This document shows positions 9,055 through 17,916 of a DNA stretch of 64,000 nt, piece after piece. How positions within the stretch are numbered: position 1 is the stretch's first letter; each line of letters starts with the position of its first letter. This stretch comes from CAZZKG01 sp964654825 (GTDB taxonomy: Bacteria; Gemmatimonadota; CAZMKB01). Below the pieces are notes generated by a model. The model was given only the letters and a program-made list of their open reading frames with translations. It had not been told where the DNA came from and did no database searches. A program made the position numbers and the translations under genes. The stretch spans positions 1-64,000 of the forward strand of contig CAZZKG010000010.1 in NCBI GenBank assembly GCA_964654825.1. The letters are read 5' to 3'.

Positions 9055-10332
9055 ATGAGGATCTTAATCGTTGGCAACGGTGGTAGGGAGCACACCCTCC
9101 TGTGGAAATTGCACCGGGACGAGCCCGGCGCAGAATTCACCATGACCCTCGGCAACGGGGGGACAGGAAGTCTGGCCCGATCAATCGGGGTGAAGCCTAC
9201 AGATGTGGAAGGTGTCCTCGAGTTTTCCAGGACAGAGGGCATCGATCTCGTCGTTGTCGGGCCGGAACAGCCACTCGAGCTTGGTCTGACGGACATGTTA
9301 AGCTCTGCCGGCATCCCCGCATTCGGTCCATCGGGTCGGGCCGCAAAGATCGAGACGAGCAAGTCGTTTGCAAAGACGCTGATGAAAAAATACGGTATCC
9401 CAACTGCTGCATTCAAGATTTTCTCGTCATACGAGGATGCCGTTGCCTATGTGAGACGGACCGACAAATCTCTCGTCGTGAAGGCGAGCGGCCTGGCTGC
9501 AGGTAAGGGCGCAATCGTCTGTAATACTCCAGATGATGCGCTCGAAGCGCTGGAGATGGTTATGGTGCAGAGGGCCTTTGGAGATGCCGGAGACGAGGTT
9601 GTGATCGAAGAGAGGCTTGAAGGTGAAGAACTTTCCTTCTTCGTACTTACCGATGGTGAGCGTGCACTCCCTCTTCCTCCCTCACAGGATCACAAGAGAG
9701 CGTTCGACGGCGACAGGGGGCTCAACACCGGAGGGATGGGGGCTTATGCGCCCGTCTCGATTGCCACACCGACCTTGAGAAACCACATCATGGCTGAAAT
9801 CATCCTGCCCACCATCCATGCCATGCGTGATGAGGGATATCCGTACCGCGGGGTGCTCTACTGTGGTCTCATGATAACCGAGACCGGGCCGAAAGTTATC
9901 GAATTCAATGCCAGGTTCGGTGATCCCGAAGCCCAGGTCAATCTGCCGCTATTGTCTTCGAACCTCGTACAGCTCATGATGGAGATCTCCGAAGGCAGGC
10001 TGACGACCGCCGAGCTGAGTCTCGAGGATGCGTACGGCGTGTGTGTCGTGATGGCATCAGGCGGCTATCCCGGTTCATACGAGAAGGGTAAGAAAATTCA
10101 CATACCGGTCGGCATCGAGTCGGATCAATTGATGCTTTTTCATGCGGGTACATCACTTGTGGAGGGCACTCTGCTGACATCCGGTGGCAGGGTGCTGGGG
10201 GTGACAGCGCTCGGACGGACCATCGGTGAGGCAAGGGATCGGTGTTACACGGCTGTCGAGCAGATTTCCTTCGATGGATGTCACTATCGCAGCGATATCG
10301 CCGGCAGGGAAGTGGCACGAGTGAATAAATAG
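9055..10332 (+). CDS. purD: Phosphoribosylamine--glycine ligase
   Basis: 425 residues, full family length. It carries out the second step of purine synthesis, joining glycine to phosphoribosylamine with ATP. The N-terminus MRILIVGNGGREHTLLWKL, the ATP-grasp stretch VVKASGLAAGKGA and GLNTGGMGAYAPV, and EFNARFGDPEAQV are diagnostic. GGGAGG lies just before the ATG. Last gene of the operon starting at 4052; its stop codon lies inside the left arm of a 30 bp perfect palindrome. A second purine gene, purA, is found at 36208. Confidence 0.97.
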   Translation: MRILIVGNGGREHTLLWKLHRDEPGAEFTMTLGNGGTGSLARSIGVKPTDVEGVLEFSRTEGIDLVVVGPEQPLELGLTDMLSSAGIPAFGPSGRAAKIETSKSFAKTLMKKYGIPTAAFKIFSSYEDAVAYVRRTDKSLVVKASGLAAGKGAIVCNTPDDALEALEMVMVQRAFGDAGDEVVIEERLEGEELSFFVLTDGERALPLPPSQDHKRAFDGDRGLNTGGMGAYAPVSIATPTLRNHIMAEIILPTIHAMRDEGYPYRGVLYCGLMITETGPKVIEFNARFGDPEAQVNLPLLSSNLVQLMMEISEGRLTTAELSLEDAYGVCVVMASGGYPGSYEKGKKIHIPVGIESDQLMLFHAGTSLVEGTLLTSGGRVLGVTALGRTIGEARDRCYTAVEQISFDGCHYRSDIAGREVARVNK

Positions 10333-10457
10333 AATAAATAGGGACAGTCACCGTTTTTATAAAATAAGGGACAGTCACTATTTTTTTAACAGAATTAATA
10401 ATGGTAACAAAAATGGTGACGGTAAATGGTGACTGTCCCTATTTATTCTATTTATTC
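10323..10457. repeat. Palindromic repeat, GGGACAGTCACC family, copy 1
   Basis: Two perfectly complementary 30-base arms (10323-10352 and 10428-10457) enclose a 75-base centre that holds a second, imperfect pair of GGGACAGTCAC / GTGAC half sites. The left arm contains the purD stop and the right arm touches the stop of the convergent gene, so the element fills the whole gap. It can form a very long hairpin and may act as a bidirectional terminator. Shares the core AAATAGGGACAGTCACC with three other loci in this window. Confidence 0.92.
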
Positions 10458-12096
10458 AACGGACTCTTGGGGCGGGACACTGTGGAGCGGTATCTGCTGC
10501 CGGTGTCCGCACGAGAATGTAACCATCCCCGGGTGCTATCCTGAGCGTGTCGCAAAGCACACTACCGTTGTTGTGAAGGGGATCCTGGAACCCCTCGATT
10601 CTCCTGTATGTGTTCTTCCCGAGACCTTCGACAAGCACGGTGCCCTCGGTCGGATTCACGAGCACCGTTCCGTTTTCGAAGTTCCTCCTCCACACGGTCG
10701 AGTTCACGATCTCTATTTCATCCTCCTCGAGGATCCAATTGGCTGACCTGAGTATGTCGGCCAGCCTGAGCCCGTTGTCATCCGCGTCGAAGGCATCACC
10801 GAGGGGTCTGCCGAGATATCCCGTGTGATCTGCCGAGTGCTGGACAACCGTGGCCCCTGTTTCGTGTGATTTTCTGAGATCGTATTTGTTTCTCCTCGGA
10901 AATCCCCGGCGGCAGTCCATGAAATGGGTTTCATCTTTCGAACCATAGTATATCTGTTCACCCTCGATTTCCAGTATTCCGCTGTGCTGAAAACCGGCGG
11001 TCGATCGAACCGGTAAAATGTTCTGCATCCTGTCGATATCGGCGGAGAGGATTGTACTTCGCCCATCAGCACGGCCATCCGGCCGGACCGAATATTCATC
11101 ATACCACAGAGTTTCTTCATGGCGCCGTCTGCCGAAATCACCGCTGTAGTAATTGTTCGTCATTAGAGTGGCGCAGAGTGTGAATCTCATGTCCCGGTAT
11201 CTGGTGGGATCTGTATCTTTGATTTTTCCGTTCACGATGCTCACGCGGGGGGTTCTCATGTCTTCCGTGTACAACCGGGGGGTTGAGCAGATTGAGTGTA
11301 TGTTCTCGGAGCCTGTCTTTGAGAAGCTTTCGTAAAAACAGCCGTTCAGGTTCTCGACAGCATCTCTGTACTGTCCATTTCCGACTATTATCACATCCTG
11401 CCTGAGTGCGATCGTGTTTTCGAGTAGAGAGAGCATACCGTCAGCCCAGAGATGTGAAAAGATCGGTTCATTCCCGTTTTCCTCCAGGTCGAGTTCGGGG
11501 ATTCCGTTCCTGTCGGCATCCTTCCTGTCCCTGAACATCCAGGCAAGGTTGTCACTGAAAGAGTCGTAGAATATACCATCCCAGTATCCGTACGGTGAGA
11601 GATGGTCCCGGATCACATGTTCTGCAAGAAACTCGTTTGCCTTTCTCTCCTCGGGATGTTTCCCGCCGGCAGCTTCGGTGTTAGTCATATTGATGAGCAT
11701 TCTCCAGGGTTTTGAAGGATTGTACAGGTAATTACCTTCATAATCACGGAGCCACCAATCGTACTTGTCGCAAGCCTCTTCCATCTTTCCCGGAGGTTCT
11801 TCGGTGACATCCGTCTCGATGGATGAAATGTATATTAGGAATGTGATCCCGGGATTTCTGCGTTTTATAGATCGCAACATGTCTCTCTGCTCCTGGGTGT
11901 TGTCGAGAGCGTAGTGGAGGACGAGGATGTTCCATCGTGACAGAATATCCGCTTCACTCTCCGTTATGCTCTTCGCCAGATACACATTCGCGAGTCGGGG
12001 AAACGGGGCCTGTTCCCAGCCCGGGGAATTCGTGTACCAGCTAAAGAGGAGCAGACCCGAGATGATCACCGCTGCCGTATATCTTTTCAGGGGCAT
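10456..12096 (-). CDS. Predicted secreted glycoside hydrolase-like protein (TIM-barrel, GHL15-like)
   Basis: About 546 residues. ATG 12096 is preferred to the open frame from 12153 because GGGAGA lies 6 bases before it and a membrane/signal segment (YTAAVIISGLLLFSW) follows at once. The body reads as a putative glycosyl-hydrolase barrel: YIYISSIE-type strands, WWLRDYEGNYLYNP, and DGIFYDSFSDNLAW, where D and E/D residues at strand ends would be catalytic. A later metal-binding-like segment DRKDADRNGIPELDLEENG is seen. Substrate unknown. The last ten or so residues (ADTAPQCPAPRVR) are encoded by sequence that resembles the flank of other palindromic repeat copies, so the C-terminus may have been overwritten by repeat insertion. 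Confidence 0.65.
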   Translation of the reverse strand: MPLKRYTAAVIISGLLLFSWYTNSPGWEQAPFPRLANVYLAKSITESEADILSRWNILVLHYALDNTQEQRDMLRSIKRRNPGITFLIYISSIETDVTEEPPGKMEEACDKYDWWLRDYEGNYLYNPSKPWRMLINMTNTEAAGGKHPEERKANEFLAEHVIRDHLSPYGYWDGIFYDSFSDNLAWMFRDRKDADRNGIPELDLEENGNEPIFSHLWADGMLSLLENTIALRQDVIIVGNGQYRDAVENLNGCFYESFSKTGSENIHSICSTPRLYTEDMRTPRVSIVNGKIKDTDPTRYRDMRFTLCATLMTNNYYSGDFGRRRHEETLWYDEYSVRPDGRADGRSTILSADIDRMQNILPVRSTAGFQHSGILEIEGEQIYYGSKDETHFMDCRRGFPRRNKYDLRKSHETGATVVQHSADHTGYLGRPLGDAFDADDNGLRLADILRSANWILEEDEIEIVNSTVWRRNFENGTVLVNPTEGTVLVEGLGKNTYRRIEGFQDPLHNNGSVLCDTLRIAPGDGYILVRTPAADTAPQCPAPRVR

Positions 12097-12368
12097 TGAA
12101 ATTCTCCCGGATTGTAACCAGCTGTCGATCCTGTGCACCTGTTCAAGAACCACGAATGGTTCTGTTTGTAAATACGGTTATTAATCTTCATGAGCAAAAA
12201 AAATGCCATGCTCATTTTCGTGTTCTCCTGTCTGTGGCATGGTGTCATGGAGAGATTCTGAGATCGGGGTCGTGGAGATGGTCCAGGCGGGGAGATGGTC
12301 AACGATGGCCGCGAGCTGCACGTGTTCGGCGATTGGTGAGGAAGAAGAATGTCACGGAGGATAATGGA

Positions 12369-13373
12369 TTATTCAGATATGACGAGCACACCGGTACCGG
12401 TGATCCTGTCCTGTTTGAGAAGATACAGTGCCCGGTTGGCTTCCTCCAGATCGAACTCCTGGACACGAGGTCGGATCGGTATTTTTGCGGCCTCGTTAAG
12501 AAGCTCTTCGCCGTCCGTTCTCGTGTTTGCGGTCACACTCCTCAAATTCTTCTCATAAAAAAGATGATCGTCGTATTGCATCCTCGGAATGTCAGTCATG
12601 TAAATTCCTGCAAGTGCAAGGGTCCCGCCCTTGTCGAGTGATTGAAGCGCTGCGGGGACAAGGTCTCCTACCGGGGCAAAGATGATCGCGCTGTCGACCT
12701 GCACGGGGATGCGGTCTAGGGCTCCGCCCACCCAGGTTGCGCCGAGTTGACGGGCCAGCTCCTGGTGTGATTTACCTCTCGTTGAGACATACAGCTCACA
12801 CCCCCGGTTGACTGCGATCTGGGCGGTGATGTGAGCTGAAGATCCGAAGCCGAAGATACCGAGCCTGCCGCCCGGTTTTATTTCGCTTCTCTCCAGAGCC
12901 CTGTAGCCGATTATCCCGGCGCACAGAAGCGGAGTGGCTGCTTTGTCATCGAAGACATCAGGGATCGCATACGCGAAATCCTCCGGAACGATCGCGTATT
13001 CTGCAAATCCTCCGTCTTCGTAATATCCCGTGTAGAGGGAGCTCTCACAGAGATTTTCATTCCCCTCCCGGCAATATTTGCATTCGCCGCAGGTGTACCG
13101 CAGCCACGCTATTCCCACCCGGTCATTTATTTTGAAGCGGGTGGCACTTTCACCGATTTTTTCCACGATTCCTACGATCTGGTGGCCGGGAGTGATCGGC
13201 GATTTTACAAGGGGGATCTCACCTTCGATGACGTGCAGATCCGTCCGGCATATACCGCAGGCCTTGACCTTGATGCGTATCTCGCTTTCACCCGGCTCCG
13301 GGGCATCAACTTCGGTAAAGGTGAGAGGGCTTTCTTCGATCGGACCGTTTTCGACCAGGGTCATCGCTCTCAT
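12369..13373 (-). CDS. Zinc-dependent alcohol dehydrogenase (MDR family)
   Basis: 334 residues. The catalytic zinc site is marked by CGICRTDLHV and GHQIVG, and the structural zinc site by the four cysteines in CGECKYCREGNENLC. The Rossmann stretch LGIFGFGSSAHITAQIA carries GFGSSA rather than the usual GxGGxG, as in the AdhA-like/YjgB branch of medium-chain dehydrogenases. It should oxidise alcohols or reduce aldehydes with NAD(P). Single gene on the minus strand, with no obvious partner. About 270 bases on its 3' side hold no gene that I can support. Confidence 0.9.
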   Translation of the reverse strand: MRAMTLVENGPIEESPLTFTEVDAPEPGESEIRIKVKACGICRTDLHVIEGEIPLVKSPITPGHQIVGIVEKIGESATRFKINDRVGIAWLRYTCGECKYCREGNENLCESSLYTGYYEDGGFAEYAIVPEDFAYAIPDVFDDKAATPLLCAGIIGYRALERSEIKPGGRLGIFGFGSSAHITAQIAVNRGCELYVSTRGKSHQELARQLGATWVGGALDRIPVQVDSAIIFAPVGDLVPAALQSLDKGGTLALAGIYMTDIPRMQYDDHLFYEKNLRSVTANTRTDGEELLNEAAKIPIRPRVQEFDLEEANRALYLLKQDRITGTGVLVISE

Positions 13374-13514
13374 TGGATTTCCTCTTTTCGAACTCTTCCT
13401 TATCTATTCCGATAGAAGAGTTAATATCATCCCAGGCTGAAAGCAAGAGGTTTCAACCATCCGTCAGGATGGAGATCGAAGTTCAGGTTTTGATGCCACT
13501 ACGTTCATTTTTGC

Positions 13515-13543
13515 TTGAATTGTTTTCGTACTCCATGTAATAT
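13515..13543 (+). promoter_or_regulatory. Promoter of the ECF sigma operon
   Basis: TTGAAT (13515-13520), 17 bases, TAATAT (13538-13543). The predicted start near 13550 gives an 80-base leader before the TTG start at 13630. ECF operons are often autoregulated by an AAC-type -35, but what is seen here is a housekeeping-like promoter. Confidence 0.55.
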
Positions 13544-13629
13544 TCCGGGACAGGGGATATCGCGGATAGCCCGCCTGTCGCCCGGACTCGAAACGCAGGG
13601 AGGGGAGAGCGAGCGAAAGCGGGGAGTTT

Positions 13630-14208
13630 TTGAAAACAGATCCTGAACTGGTACAACAGTCTCTCCAGGGCAATGAGGGGGCTTTCTGTGAGCTCGTCGA
13701 TCGCTATCGCGCAAGAATTTATACGTTTGTCCTCAGGATTGTGAAGAATCCTGAAGATGCCGGAGACGTCTCTCAGGAGGTTTTTGTACGGGTTTACCGT
13801 TCACTGAAATCCTACGATCAGTCAAGAAAATTCTCGAGCTGGCTCTTTAAGATAGCGCAGAATATGGCAATCGATAATCTCCGCACGCGCAGGAGCGACA
13901 CATTTTCCCTGGACGCACCGGTGGAGACCGAGAAGGGGGAGTTCTCTTACCAGCTCCCTTCACGGGAAATCGAACCTGACAGAGCGCTGGAGAGTACAGA
14001 AGTTGCTGAGGCGCTGGATGTTGCTATTGCCGATCTCGAACCGGGATATCGATCAGTTATCATGCTCAGGCATGTCGAGGGGAAGAGCTATGAAGAAATA
14101 GCCGAAATTATGGAGCTCCCCCTCGGAACCGTGAAAACCTATATTTATCGTGCGAGGAGAATGCTCCGGGCGCATCTCAAGAACCTGCTCCCGGGACATG
14201 AAATTTGA
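13630..14208 (+). CDS. ECF RNA polymerase sigma factor (sigma-24 type)
   Basis: 192 residues from a TTG start with GGGGAG closely upstream. Region 2 is recognised in FVLRIVKNPEDAGDVSQEVFVRVYRSLKSYD and SSWLFKIAQNMAIDNLR, and region 4 in LEPGYRSVIMLRHVEGKSYEEIAEIMELPLGTVKTYIYRARRML. There is no region 1.1 or 3, as expected for the extracytoplasmic-function class. A zinc-type anti-sigma factor lies two genes downstream (15430), so envelope stress release is the likely mode of control. Confidence 0.95.
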   Translation: MKTDPELVQQSLQGNEGAFCELVDRYRARIYTFVLRIVKNPEDAGDVSQEVFVRVYRSLKSYDQSRKFSSWLFKIAQNMAIDNLRTRRSDTFSLDAPVETEKGEFSYQLPSREIEPDRALESTEVAEALDVAIADLEPGYRSVIMLRHVEGKSYEEIAEIMELPLGTVKTYIYRARRMLRAHLKNLLPGHEI

Positions 14209-14289
14209 AACTTATTCCACTGCTTTCCGTAGTTAGGGGTGAACCGAAAAACAGAAGAGGGTGCAATTCATGACGAAAGGGGCAACGCA

Positions 14290-15378
14290 ATGAATAACGA
14301 CAGGTTGTGGCTTCAGAATATCATCAGGTATGGATCGATTTTTCTGATTCCTCTCCTGTTTCTCTCCAGGCCTGTTCTGGGAGATGAAATATCCGAAGAA
14401 TTCTCCCGGATCGTTCCCCTCGGCGAGGGTGGCAGGGTTGTCCTGGAGACGCTCGGGGGTTCCGTTGTTTTTTCAGGGACCGACGAAACGGATGTCGAGA
14501 TCGAGGCCACCATTGTTGTCAAAGCGAAAAATGAGGAACGTGGGCGGGAAATCCTCTCGGACATGAGAATAGATGTTGATGGGGGCGCGAACAAGGTGAA
14601 AATAGAGACCATCTATCCGAAGAAAGAGGGAGGATTTTTTGCGAAAATCTTCGGGAGCTGCTGTTACAAGGACGTTCGCGTCAATTACCGGTTGAAAGTG
14701 CCGAGAAACATCGATCTCTCTATCGATGGTACCAGCACGGATATCGTGGGGGATGACGTTGAGGGGCGGGTTAAGTGCGATATTACGAGCGGGGATGTCG
14801 ACTTGCAGCGTATCGGAGGCTCGGTGTATGTCGATGGCACGAGTGGTAATGTGAAGGTTGTTGACATCGGGGGAGATCTCGTGGTCGACAACACGAGCGG
14901 AGAGGTCAGAGGGTCAGGTGTCGCGGGTGATGTTGAGATCGACAACACGAGCGGTACGGTAAACCTTCAAGATCTCGGAGAAGATTTCTACCTCGATGGT
15001 ACGAGTTGTGATGTGAACCTCGAGCATGTCACCGGGGATGTCGAGACAGATGTCACCTCGGGAGGTGTGAAAATAATCGGTCTCGGCGGAGGCATCCTCC
15101 ACGATGGTACGAGCGGGGATGTCGAGGTCCACTTTGCGGAAAAGCTCCTGAACAGTTGTAATATCGGTACCACGAGCGGGGATGTTTCGATTACCGTGGC
15201 TGAAGAATCGGGGATGAATATCGTTCTCAACACGGCGAGTGGCGCAATCAGTGCGCGGCTGCCATCAATGGAAATAGTCGAGTTGTCGAGAGACAACCTG
15301 AATGCACGCGTGATGGGTGGTGGAGTCGAGGTAAGGGTCGAGACGACGAGCGGGGACATCCACATCGGATTGCGATAA
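14290..15378 (+). CDS. DUF4097-family adhesin-like exported beta-repeat protein
   Basis: About 362 residues from ATG 14290 (AAAGGGG seven bases before). A hydrophobic segment near residues 15-32 ending PVLGDE is a likely signal peptide. The rest is a run of short beta repeats in which TSG(D/N)V, GG-(D)-x-x-VD and DGTSG recur about every 18-20 residues, the pattern of DUF4097 beta-helix-like proteins. The segment FGSCCYKD has vicinal cysteines. It sits between the ECF sigma and its anti-sigma factor, so it is probably the envelope sensor or a main target of the regulon. Confidence 0.82.
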   Translation: MNNDRLWLQNIIRYGSIFLIPLLFLSRPVLGDEISEEFSRIVPLGEGGRVVLETLGGSVVFSGTDETDVEIEATIVVKAKNEERGREILSDMRIDVDGGANKVKIETIYPKKEGGFFAKIFGSCCYKDVRVNYRLKVPRNIDLSIDGTSTDIVGDDVEGRVKCDITSGDVDLQRIGGSVYVDGTSGNVKVVDIGGDLVVDNTSGEVRGSGVAGDVEIDNTSGTVNLQDLGEDFYLDGTSCDVNLEHVTGDVETDVTSGGVKIIGLGGGILHDGTSGDVEVHFAEKLLNSCNIGTTSGDVSITVAEESGMNIVLNTASGAISARLPSMEIVELSRDNLNARVMGGGVEVRVETTSGDIHIGLR

Positions 15379-15429
15379 CACACTTCCCGTGGCGGGTTCT
15401 GTTTCAGAGGACGAAAGAGGTAACATACC

Positions 15430-16086
15430 ATGAGTGGCTGTGAGCGATATCTGGAAATGATCGAAGAACACATCGACGGGATGCTGAATCCGGCCGGCCG
15501 GAGGGATCTTCTCGCCCATATGGAAGAGTGCCCGACCTGCAGAGCCGAGTTTCGGGCCGGGAAGGCGCTCGTCGAGAGGCTGGAATCGCTCGAAATCATC
15601 GATCCGGGTGACGAATTCACTCAGACGATCATGGCACGACTCTTCGCCCCCGAACTTCAGAATCAGGGTGTCCTGCAGAAGATTCATAGGACCATCGATT
15701 CGATCATCCTCAGGCACCGACGACTCGCCTGGTCACCTCTGGTTTTCGTATCGCTCCTCGCGGCTGTCGTGATTCCTTCCTTGCTGAAGACCGGGGTGCT
15801 GGGAGCGTTAAAAACCGGTTCGGATGTCGTGACGTTCCTGGTAAACCCCCTTGCCAGTATGCTCACCTCCCTTGATCACGTCGTAGAATTTGCAGGCCCT
15901 TTTCTCAGGGCCATATATCTTGTGCTCGGGGTCTTCGCGAGGTTTCTCTTCACCCTGGCGGGTACCCAGCAGATCTCTTTCGTACTCATCGGCTCGGTTA
16001 TCGTTGTAATGACTGCAGGTATCTTGATGTTTTTCCGTATTACACTGGCCAAGAGGAGGATGTATTATGCTGAACTCAGGGTATAG
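15430..16086 (+). CDS. Zinc-binding (ZAS) membrane anti-sigma factor
   Basis: 218 residues. The N-terminal cytoplasmic domain holds HMEECPTC, the H-x3-C-x2-C zinc motif of anti-sigma factors that clasp ECF sigma factors; a likely fourth ligand is C4. Two or three hydrophobic segments follow (about 98-115, 150-170 and 188-208), anchoring it in the inner membrane. It presumably holds the sigma factor encoded at 13630 and is released on an envelope signal. It overlaps the next gene by 20 bases. Confidence 0.88.
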   Translation: MSGCERYLEMIEEHIDGMLNPAGRRDLLAHMEECPTCRAEFRAGKALVERLESLEIIDPGDEFTQTIMARLFAPELQNQGVLQKIHRTIDSIILRHRRLAWSPLVFVSLLAAVVIPSLLKTGVLGALKTGSDVVTFLVNPLASMLTSLDHVVEFAGPFLRAIYLVLGVFARFLFTLAGTQQISFVLIGSVIVVMTAGILMFFRITLAKRRMYYAELRV

Positions 16087-17362
16087 AAGGCTCCTGTTAC
16101 CTTTGTCGCTTGCCTTCGTGATCCCCATCCTCTATCTGGGCTGTCAGATAGATGTTGGATATGCCCGGACGGAAGATGAGCAAACTCGGGATGAGCAACC
16201 TGACGCTCAAAATGAATCCGATAAGGTTGTTGAAGTGAGGATCGGCGGCGGGAAGATCATTGTAGACGGGGATACCCTCTCCGACAAGGAGTTCGATAGA
16301 AGAATTGTCGGGGACGTCGAAATCATCTCAGAAGACACTGGCGATGTCGATGAGGAACTGGAAGGGATCGGAGTTTCGAGAAAGAGTGGGGATGTCGTCA
16401 GGTTCGGCGAGAAGATAAAAGTGAAAGAAGGGGAGAAGGTGCGTGGGAGTGTGGTGTCGATCGGCGGTGACGTCGTCGTCCGCGGCGTTGTCACGGAGGA
16501 TGCAGTCGCGATCGGTGGGGATGTGTATATCACTTCGACCGGTGATGTACAGGGCAGTGCGGTTGCTGTTGGAGGCACCGTCAGGAGGGAACCCGGCGGA
16601 AGGATCGGGCAGGATGAAGTGAGTCTTGGTCCCGGATGGTTTCCACCGATGGTCTTTCTCAAGCCCAATATCATGCACGGGGCGAATTTCCGTTCTCCAT
16701 TCATGCTCGGGGCGTTCGGAAAGACCATCATGAAAGTGTTCTGGCTGGGACTGGTGATCATGATCGGCATGGGTATTGTTCTCCTCTTCCCGAAACAGCT
16801 TAAAAATGTGGAAGATCGGATCAGGACAGCCCCGGGGAAATCCGGGCTTGTGGGTTTCGTTACTCAGATCCTCCTGGTCCCGCTTCTCGTCTTTGCCATT
16901 GTCCTGCTCTGTATCACGATTGTCGGGATACCGCTGATCATTTTCGTAGTGCCACTGTATGTTTTCGCCGTGATCGCCGCATTTTTCTTCGGTTATATCG
17001 GCATCGCCAGCATCGTCGCGAAACTCGTTGAGTCAAGGGCCGGCCTCGATATGGAGAGCCCCTATGCCCGGGTCGCACTCGGTGTCCTCATCCTTATGAT
17101 CACCGGGCTGGTCGCAACTGTTCTCGGGTTCGGAGGGGGACCGCTTCACTTCATCGCCATAATGCTCGGGTTGGTGAGCTGGATGATACTCTATCTTGCA
17201 GCGACGATAGGGCTGGGTGCCGTTGTCATGACCCGATTCGGCTCGAGGAGCAACGGCCCACCGACACTGACAGGGACCCCTGTAAAGCCGGATTCCCCGA
17301 CCGGGACGACCCCGGTGAGCGAGCCCGCAGGTACCGAACCGTCTGAACCAGCGGACGCATAG
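16067..17362 (+). CDS. Membrane protein with polymer-forming (bactofilin-like) beta domain
   Basis: 431 residues; GAGGAGG lies 7 bases before ATG 16067. After an N-terminal hydrophobic segment (with LYLGC, an imperfect lipobox) comes an acidic stretch rich in E, D and Q. Then a beta-repeat region follows in which VRGSVVSIGGDVVVRG, EDAVAIGGDVYI and GSAVAVGGTV recur, as in polymer-forming cytoskeletal/bactofilin-like domains. The second half has four to five membrane helices. Many ECF operons carry such a protein. Role unknown; likely part of the envelope-stress output with the DUF4097 protein. Confidence 0.75.
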   Translation: MLNSGYRRLLLPLSLAFVIPILYLGCQIDVGYARTEDEQTRDEQPDAQNESDKVVEVRIGGGKIIVDGDTLSDKEFDRRIVGDVEIISEDTGDVDEELEGIGVSRKSGDVVRFGEKIKVKEGEKVRGSVVSIGGDVVVRGVVTEDAVAIGGDVYITSTGDVQGSAVAVGGTVRREPGGRIGQDEVSLGPGWFPPMVFLKPNIMHGANFRSPFMLGAFGKTIMKVFWLGLVIMIGMGIVLLFPKQLKNVEDRIRTAPGKSGLVGFVTQILLVPLLVFAIVLLCITIVGIPLIIFVVPLYVFAVIAAFFFGYIGIASIVAKLVESRAGLDMESPYARVALGVLILMITGLVATVLGFGGGPLHFIAIMLGLVSWMILYLAATIGLGAVVMTRFGSRSNGPPTLTGTPVKPDSPTGTTPVSEPAGTEPSEPADA

Positions 17363-17390
17363 GGTGTAAATTTTAAGCAGTAACCCCCAA

Positions 17391-17425
17391 GACCCGCTTT
17401 CGGTCAGGCCGGAGGCGGGTTTTTC
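17391..17425 (+). terminator. Rho-independent terminator of the ECF operon
   Basis: ACCCGC (17392-17397) pairs with GCGGGT (17415-17420), followed by TTTT. It lies 30 bases after the stop at 17362. Confidence 0.75.
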
Positions 17426-17916
17426 TGTTCAGACATGTTTTCCGCAGACAGCAGGGAATCTCTTTCCCTCGACCTCGGGACTGAGAGGCCGGTGGGACAT
17501 CTCTCTCGTTCCACCGAACGGCTGATTGGGTGAAAGGATACCCCGTTCACTCGACCTCGGAACTGACCGTTCTGAGCTCGTTTGGGAGCTTGTTCTGCTT
17601 TCTCTCGAGATTACCCTGTGGGAGTAGTCAAAATTCAGCATCCGGAACTCGCTGATAACGGGTCCCAGCCCCTCACACTCGTTCCCGGGGTACCCTTCCA
17701 CCAATACTTCCCAGATGTTAGATCGTGTATCTACAACAACTTCATATTCGTACACGATGTGCCCCTGGGCTTTGCAATGAAATAGATACTCTGTCTGCCT
17801 CTCTCCGGTGAGTATGAGCGATGAGGAAGTTTTTCAGGGACCTTTATGATGATTCTTGACAAACAATGTCCTCTCTGCCATCATATAATAAGAATCAATA
17901 CAGGTGGTCTGATGCT
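17426..17916. other. Intergenic region upstream of hgcA, with an unsupported minus-strand open frame
   Basis: About 490 bases. A minus-strand open frame (17755-17429, up to roughly 130 residues if extended upstream without a start) begins VYEYEVVVDTRSNIWEVLVE, which looks protein-like, but then degrades into a Ser/Arg-rich tail. No ribosome site or ATG is seen, so it may be a gene remnant. Near the right end TTGACA (17856-17861) and TATAAT (17884-17889) occur, but 22 bases apart, longer than usual. If TATAAT is the -10 of hgcA, the ATG at 17866 cannot be its start. Confidence 0.4.

Noticed and set aside
17429..17755. Minus-strand frame beginning VYEYEVVVDTRS
   Set aside because: It begins protein-like but has no ATG or ribosome site and turns into a low-complexity Ser/Arg tail; kept only as an unsupported remnant.
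17856..17889. TTGACA / TATAAT as the hgcA promoter
   Set aside because: The spacer is 22 bases, outside the usual range, so it is mentioned only as an uncertain signal.
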